64,000 nt of DNA, from contig NC_012522.1 of the NCBI RefSeq assembly GCF_000010805.1, positions 5,704,001-5,768,000 on the forward strand. The letters are read 5' to 3'. The notes below the pieces were generated by a model. That model was not told the DNA's origin, searched no databases, and saw only the letters and a list, made by a program, of their open reading frames with translations. The number at the start of each line of letters is the position of its first letter. Positions within the stretch are counted from its first letter, which is position 1. The position numbers and the translations under genes are program-made. The stretch is from Rhodococcus opacus B4 (GTDB taxonomy: Bacteria > Actinomycetota > Actinomycetes > Mycobacteriales > Mycobacteriaceae). This document shows positions 60,356 through 64,000 of this stretch, in pieces.

Positions 60356-60374
60356 TCGATCGGGGACCGATCGA
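60356..60374. promoter_or_regulatory. Palindrome before the MOSC-reductase gene
   Basis: TCGATCGG-GGA-CCGATCGA is a perfect 8+3+8 inverted repeat ending 30 bases before GTG 60405. It may be an operator or an upstream regulatory hairpin. A less perfect GC-rich hairpin at about 60291-60322 may end the previous transcript. Confidence 0.45.
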
Positions 60375-60404
60375 GCGTCGTACCGACCAGAAGAGGCGAA
60401 TACC

Positions 60405-62165
60405 GTGGCCACGCTTCGTTCATTGAATGTCGGGTTGCCCCGGGACGTGTCCTGGCGGGGGCGGACCGTGCACACCGGCGTCTGGAAACGCCCCGTCGAC
60501 GGCCCACTGATGGTCCGGAGACTCAACATCGACGGCGACGGTCAGGGCGACCTCGGCGGACACGGTGGGGAGAATCGCGCCGTGCTCGTCTATCAGACCG
60601 AGTCCTACCGTTATTGGAGTGAGCACCTTCACCGTAACGATCTCGAACCCGGACATTTCGGCGAAAACTTCACCGTCGACGGCCTGCCCGACGACGAGGT
60701 CTGCATCGGCGATCGCTACCGGATCGGAACCGCGGTCTTCGAGGTCACCCAGCCCCGCGTGACGTGCTACCGGGTGGGCATGCGCATGAACGAACCGCAG
60801 ATGGCGGCGTTGCTCGTGTCCCACGGCAGGCCCGGCTTCTACCTCCGGGTGATCGAGGAAGGGGAGGTCGAGGCCGGCCAGGACATCGTGAAGGTCGCCG
60901 CAGGCCCGGAAGCGGTGCCCGTCTCGGAGATCGACGCGCTCCTGTACCTGCCCGGCCACCCCCGCGACGCGCTCGCGCGGTCGCTGCGGATCCCGGCGCT
61001 CAGCCCCGGGTGGAAGGATTCGCTGCAGAGCATTCTGAACCGGGCGGATTCGGGTGCCGGCGGAAACGTCGGGCTGACGAAGTCCGCCGGCAGTCCGCCG
61101 CCGGCGTGGCCCGGGTTCCGCCCGCTGACGGTGACCCGGATCCGCGGCGAGAGTCGCCGCGTCCTCTCGTTGTCGCTGGCCGCACCGGACGGTTCGGCGT
61201 TGCCGTCCTGGCAGGCGGGCCAGTCGGTCACGCTGCGGCTGCACCCCGGCGACGTGCCGGGCCCGGTGATCCGCAGCTATTCGCTGTCCAATCGCCCCGG
61301 CGCCGCCGAATACCGGATCAGCGTGAAACGGGAACCGCACGGCGTGGCCGGCCGATACGTCCATTCGCGTGTGCGCCTCGGTGACACCCTCGAGGTGGCG
61401 GCCCCGCGAGGGACGTTCTTCCTGGACGGCGAGACGAGGCCGGTGGTGCTCGTGTCCGCGGGCGTGGGTGTCACACCCCTGCTGTCGATGTTGTACGCAC
61501 TCGCGGACGCGGGGTCGTCGCGGCAGGTGTGGTGGGTCCACGGTGCCCGGGACGGATCCGAGCATCCCTTCGCCGAGGAAAGCCGCGCCCTCCTGGGGCG
61601 ACTGCCGGGCAGTCGCTCGCACATCGCCTACAGCTCCCCTGCCGAAACCGACAGCAGGGGAGCCGACTACACCACGGCGGGCCGGCTCACGGGGGAGCTG
61701 ATCGCGGGTCTCGGCCTGCCCGCCGACGCGGATGCCTATCTGTGCGGTCCCGCGTCGTTCATGGCCGATCTCGGATCCGCGCTCGCCGCCGACGGACTCG
61801 ACCCGGCGCGGATTCACGTCGAGACGTTCGGTGCCGAGGGAGCCCTCAATCCCGGTGTGGTTCCGTCGTCTTCGGTTGCGGCCCACCCGCCGCCCGGACC
61901 GCCGGGCACCGGCCCGGCGGTCTCGTTCGCGCGCAGCGGGCTCACCGTGCCGTGGGATCCGGGGCGGGGAACCCTCCTCGAATTCGCCGAGGCGTGTGAC
62001 GTGCCGACACGCTGGTCCTGTCGCACCGGCGTCTGCCACACGTGCGAAACGGCGCTCCTGTCCGGGGCCGTCGACTACGACCCGGAACCCGTCGAACCAC
62101 CGGCGGTCGGGAACACCCTCATCTGCTGCACCAGCCCGGCCGACGACGTGGTGCTCGACCTGTAG
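60405..62165 (+). CDS. MOSC-domain / ferredoxin-reductase / [2Fe-2S] fusion protein
   Basis: A 586-residue multidomain redox protein. Residues 1-160 are a MOSC domain of the YiiM type with the molybdenum-ligand candidate Cys121 (RVTCYRVG), followed by a three-helix segment to about 230. An FAD domain follows (RSYSLS), then an NAD domain (VSAGVGVTPLLSML), and a C-terminal plant-type [2Fe-2S] domain with Cys539, 544, 547 and 574 or 575. The chain NADH to FAD to FeS to Mo would reduce N-hydroxylated or sulfoxide substrates (YiiM/YcbX-like detoxification). GTG 60405 follows AGAGG. Confidence 0.87.
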   Translation: MATLRSLNVGLPRDVSWRGRTVHTGVWKRPVDGPLMVRRLNIDGDGQGDLGGHGGENRAVLVYQTESYRYWSEHLHRNDLEPGHFGENFTVDGLPDDEVCIGDRYRIGTAVFEVTQPRVTCYRVGMRMNEPQMAALLVSHGRPGFYLRVIEEGEVEAGQDIVKVAAGPEAVPVSEIDALLYLPGHPRDALARSLRIPALSPGWKDSLQSILNRADSGAGGNVGLTKSAGSPPPAWPGFRPLTVTRIRGESRRVLSLSLAAPDGSALPSWQAGQSVTLRLHPGDVPGPVIRSYSLSNRPGAAEYRISVKREPHGVAGRYVHSRVRLGDTLEVAAPRGTFFLDGETRPVVLVSAGVGVTPLLSMLYALADAGSSRQVWWVHGARDGSEHPFAEESRALLGRLPGSRSHIAYSSPAETDSRGADYTTAGRLTGELIAGLGLPADADAYLCGPASFMADLGSALAADGLDPARIHVETFGAEGALNPGVVPSSSVAAHPPPGPPGTGPAVSFARSGLTVPWDPGRGTLLEFAEACDVPTRWSCRTGVCHTCETALLSGAVDYDPEPVEPPAVGNTLICCTSPADDVVLDL

Positions 62166-62171
62166 CGCCGA

Positions 62172-63143
62172 CTAGTCCTCCGCGCCACCGGGATCCGGCT
62201 CGCCCTCGGCCTCGTCGCGGTCCGCCCACTCCAGCAGCGGCTCGAGCGAGAACACGGCGTCGTCGATTCCCGCGTGCAGATCACCGAGTGTCGCGAAGCG
62301 CTCGGGAACGGTGGCGATCGTGAACTCGTGCGGGTCCACGTCGGCGATCTCGTCCCACGTCACCGGGGTGGACACCGTCGCTTCGGGCACACCCCGCACC
62401 GAATACGCGCTGGCGATGGTGTGATCGCGGGCGTTCTGGTTGTAGTCGACGAACAACTTGCGCGGATCCCGGTCCTTGCGCCACCAGGTGGTGGTCACGT
62501 CCTTCGGTGCCCGGCGCTCCACCTCGCGGGCGAAGGCCAGCGCGGCCCGCCGGACGTCGCCGAAACCCCAGTCGGGCCGGATCCGGACGTACACGTGCAT
62601 GCCGCTGCCACCGGACGTCTTCGGCCACCCCGTCGCACCCAGTTCGTCGAGCACCTCGTGCACCACCCCGGCGACGCGCCGCACCGTGTCGAACCCGCAC
62701 TCGGGCATCGGATCGAGATCGATCCGCCACTCGTCGGGACGTTCGACGTCCGCGCGGCGCGAGTTCCACGGATGGAACTCGACCGTGGACATCTGCACCG
62801 CCCAGATCACGTCCGCCGGGTGCGTGACACACAGTTCGTCGGCGTGGCGGTTGTACCGCGGAAACGTCACACGGACCGTCTGCACCCAGTCCGGCGCGCC
62901 GTGCGGCAACCGCTTCTGGTGCACCTTCTCGCCGCTCAGGCCGTCCGGGAAGCGGTGCATCATGCAGGGGCGTTCGCGCAGTGCGCGCACGATGCCGTCG
63001 CCGACGCTCAGGTAGTAGTTCGCGAGGTCGAGTTTCGTGGCGCCGGTGGCGGGGAAGTAGACACGCTCCGGGTGCGAGATCCGCACGGTCCGGTCGCCGA
63101 CCTCCAACTCGACAGCGGGTGACTTGTCCTTACCGGTCGCCAT
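62172..63143 (-). CDS. Stand-alone LigD-type DNA polymerase domain
   Basis: A 323-residue protein of the archaeo-eukaryotic primase superfamily, the LigD polymerase-domain type, with no ligase or nuclease domain. Metal ligands are in RIDLDPMP, with the conserved SGGSGMHVYV and LFVDYNQNARDHTIASAYS motifs. Such enzymes fill gaps in non-homologous end joining or translesion synthesis and prefer ribonucleotides (family knowledge; M. tuberculosis has Rv3730c and Rv0269c). Ku and ligase genes are not in the window. It faces the MOSC-reductase gene tail to tail, 6 bases away. Confidence 0.88.
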   Translation of the reverse strand: MATGKDKSPAVELEVGDRTVRISHPERVYFPATGATKLDLANYYLSVGDGIVRALRERPCMMHRFPDGLSGEKVHQKRLPHGAPDWVQTVRVTFPRYNRHADELCVTHPADVIWAVQMSTVEFHPWNSRRADVERPDEWRIDLDPMPECGFDTVRRVAGVVHEVLDELGATGWPKTSGGSGMHVYVRIRPDWGFGDVRRAALAFAREVERRAPKDVTTTWWRKDRDPRKLFVDYNQNARDHTIASAYSVRGVPEATVSTPVTWDEIADVDPHEFTIATVPERFATLGDLHAGIDDAVFSLEPLLEWADRDEAEGEPDPGGAED

Positions 63144-63226
63144 GCAGCCAACCTAACCCGCGGCAGATCGGCCCCGCGCGGTTTCGTGACCATCCCCGTC
63201 GCGCTGTTTGCACACGGATTTGCTGA

Positions 63227-63250
63227 ATTCCGGCGCAATTGCGCGGGAAT
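63227..63250. promoter_or_regulatory. 24-base near-palindrome between PAS and polymerase genes
   Basis: ATTCC-g-GCGCAATTGCGC-g-GGAAT, with one mismatched pair, is flanked by CACGGA (63213-63218) and TCCGTG (63261-63266), giving a longer broken inverted repeat. It lies between the stop of the PAS gene (63282) and the start of the polymerase gene (63143), so it may be the PAS gene's terminator or an operator of the polymerase gene. Confidence 0.5.
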
Positions 63251-63281
63251 CCGACCAATGTCCGTGCGTTTGTGGCGCGGG

Positions 63282-63716
63282 TCAGAAGCCGGGGGCCCGG
63301 CCGCCGTTCCACAGCTGTTCGGTGACGTCGTGGAAGCAGACGAGCGTCACCGGATCGTCCTGCCGGCGGAGGATGGGCCTGCTGACGAGTGCGCGCACCC
63401 GTGATCCGTCCTGATGCGCGAGGTCGACGGGGGTGCTCGCGGACTCCCGGAGATGTTCGACCGCGTCGGCGCCCGTCGACGCCCCGTCCAGGTCGAGGAG
63501 TTCGGACACGGAGCGTCCGCGCAGGGATGCGACGGGGTGCCCCAGCATCGCCTCGAAAGCACTGTTCACGTGGACGACCGTGCCGTCGTCTTCGACCGCC
63601 AGGACGGGAACCGGCAGGCGTTCGAGCAGGACGAGGGCCGGTAGCTGCTCGAGGTAGCCCAATGGTGTGTCCGGGATCGGGCGACGTCTCTCCTCATGAT
63701 CTGCCTCAGCGCTCAC
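63282..63716 (-). CDS. Single PAS-domain protein
   Basis: A 144-residue protein made of one PAS domain (LPVPVLAVEDDGTVVHVNSA, then FEAMLGHP and RPILRRQDDP with the closing FHDVTEQ). No kinase, cyclase or DNA-binding domain is attached. It may bind a small ligand or heme, or act as a partner module; no fixed cofactor residue is obvious. It runs leftward toward the polymerase gene, 138 bases away. Confidence 0.8.
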   Translation of the reverse strand: MSAEADHEERRRPIPDTPLGYLEQLPALVLLERLPVPVLAVEDDGTVVHVNSAFEAMLGHPVASLRGRSVSELLDLDGASTGADAVEHLRESASTPVDLAHQDGSRVRALVSRPILRRQDDPVTLVCFHDVTEQLWNGGRAPGF

Positions 63717-63788
63717 AGCCCTATACTCTCACCGATTCCGACCGCCCGTCCCGTTGTCGCCGCAGACGGCGATTCATCGGCCGGGGAT

Positions 63789-64000
63789 TCATCGGTATGC
63801 GGCCTCGATCATCGGTTCTGTCGCGAGGACCCGGCCGTCGCCGCCGACGATGGTCAGGGCGGACGGGGAGAGCCGGTACTCGGTGCCGCCGTCGCCGGTG
63901 GCGACGAAGCCGGAACCGCTGGGGCTCGGGTCGTCGACGGAGATCGCGGCGCCGTCGCTGATGCGCACTCCCTGGTAGTAGTAGCGTCCCACTCCCGTCT
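63789..64000 (-). CDS. Unidentified protein, C-terminal part
   Basis: The last 70 or so residues of a leftward gene whose frame is open to the right edge. They read as a polar segment (YYYQGVRISDGAAI, DDPSPSGSGFVATGDG, then EYRLSPSALTIVGG and EPMIEAAYR). I do not recognise the family. A GTG at 63992 is in frame, but the frame continues beyond it, so the gene probably starts outside the window. Its stop is 72 bases from the start of the PAS gene in the same direction. Confidence 0.5.
   Translation of the reverse strand, partial: TGVGRYYYQGVRISDGAAISVDDPSPSGSGFVATGDGGTEYRLSPSALTIVGGDGRVLATEPMIEAAYR

Overview
The window is chromosomal DNA of a mycolic-acid-bearing actinomycete, most likely a Rhodococcus of the jostii/opacus type (inference). 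It is very GC-rich and uses GTG and TTG starts freely. It carries the arabinan gene aftD, and gene order from pckG to fadE5 follows, from memory, the M. tuberculosis segment Rv0211-Rv0244c with insertions and losses. No rRNA, tRNA, CRISPR array, insertion sequence or prophage was seen.

Positions 1-5600: the C-terminal part of pckG, a small secreted protein, then a leftward operon (phosphotransferase-fold protein, DRSWG-motif protein, aldehyde dehydrogenase) behind a sequence that fits the KstR sterol-regulator consensus. Positions 5600-18700 are a cell-envelope block: ROK sugar kinase, methyltransferase, glycosyltransferase, two polytopic membrane proteins, a DUF3068 protein, an acyltransferase, aftD and its 57-residue partner gene. 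Positions 18800-20400 hold an isochorismate synthase and a universal stress protein.

Positions 20500-34700 hold a lipoprotein glycosidase and a lipid block: TetR regulator, htdX, fabG4, fadA2, fadE5 and a ketoacyl synthase III. Four promoter regions here (TetR, fabG4/fadA2, fadE5, synthase) share a 14-base inverted repeat, TTACCSNNGAGTAA, which suggests one local regulon. A VanW-domain protein and a shortened AbiEi/DUF559-type gene, flanked by two related hairpin repeats, sit inside this block.

Positions 34700-48300 are a mixed accessory stretch: DUF3060 lipoprotein, two paralogous exported HNH nucleases, a phosphodiesterase, a P450 with a divergent TetR, hydrolase, two glyoxalase-fold proteins, FMN-dependent hydroxyacid oxidase, ArfB, an ECF-type sigma factor, an ArsR/SRPBCC pair and another TetR.

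Positions 48400-59950 run rightward. A diiron oxygenase and a flavin monooxygenase come first, then a complete aerobic carbon monoxide dehydrogenase cluster: XdhC protein, coxM, coxS, coxL, coxF-like, coxD, coxG, coxE. CoxL has the form I active-site signature AYACSFR, so this looks like a true CO dehydrogenase. The last 4 kb hold a small Cys/Pro-rich secreted peptide, a MOSC-reductase-ferredoxin fusion, a stand-alone LigD-type polymerase, a PAS protein and the end of an unidentified gene.
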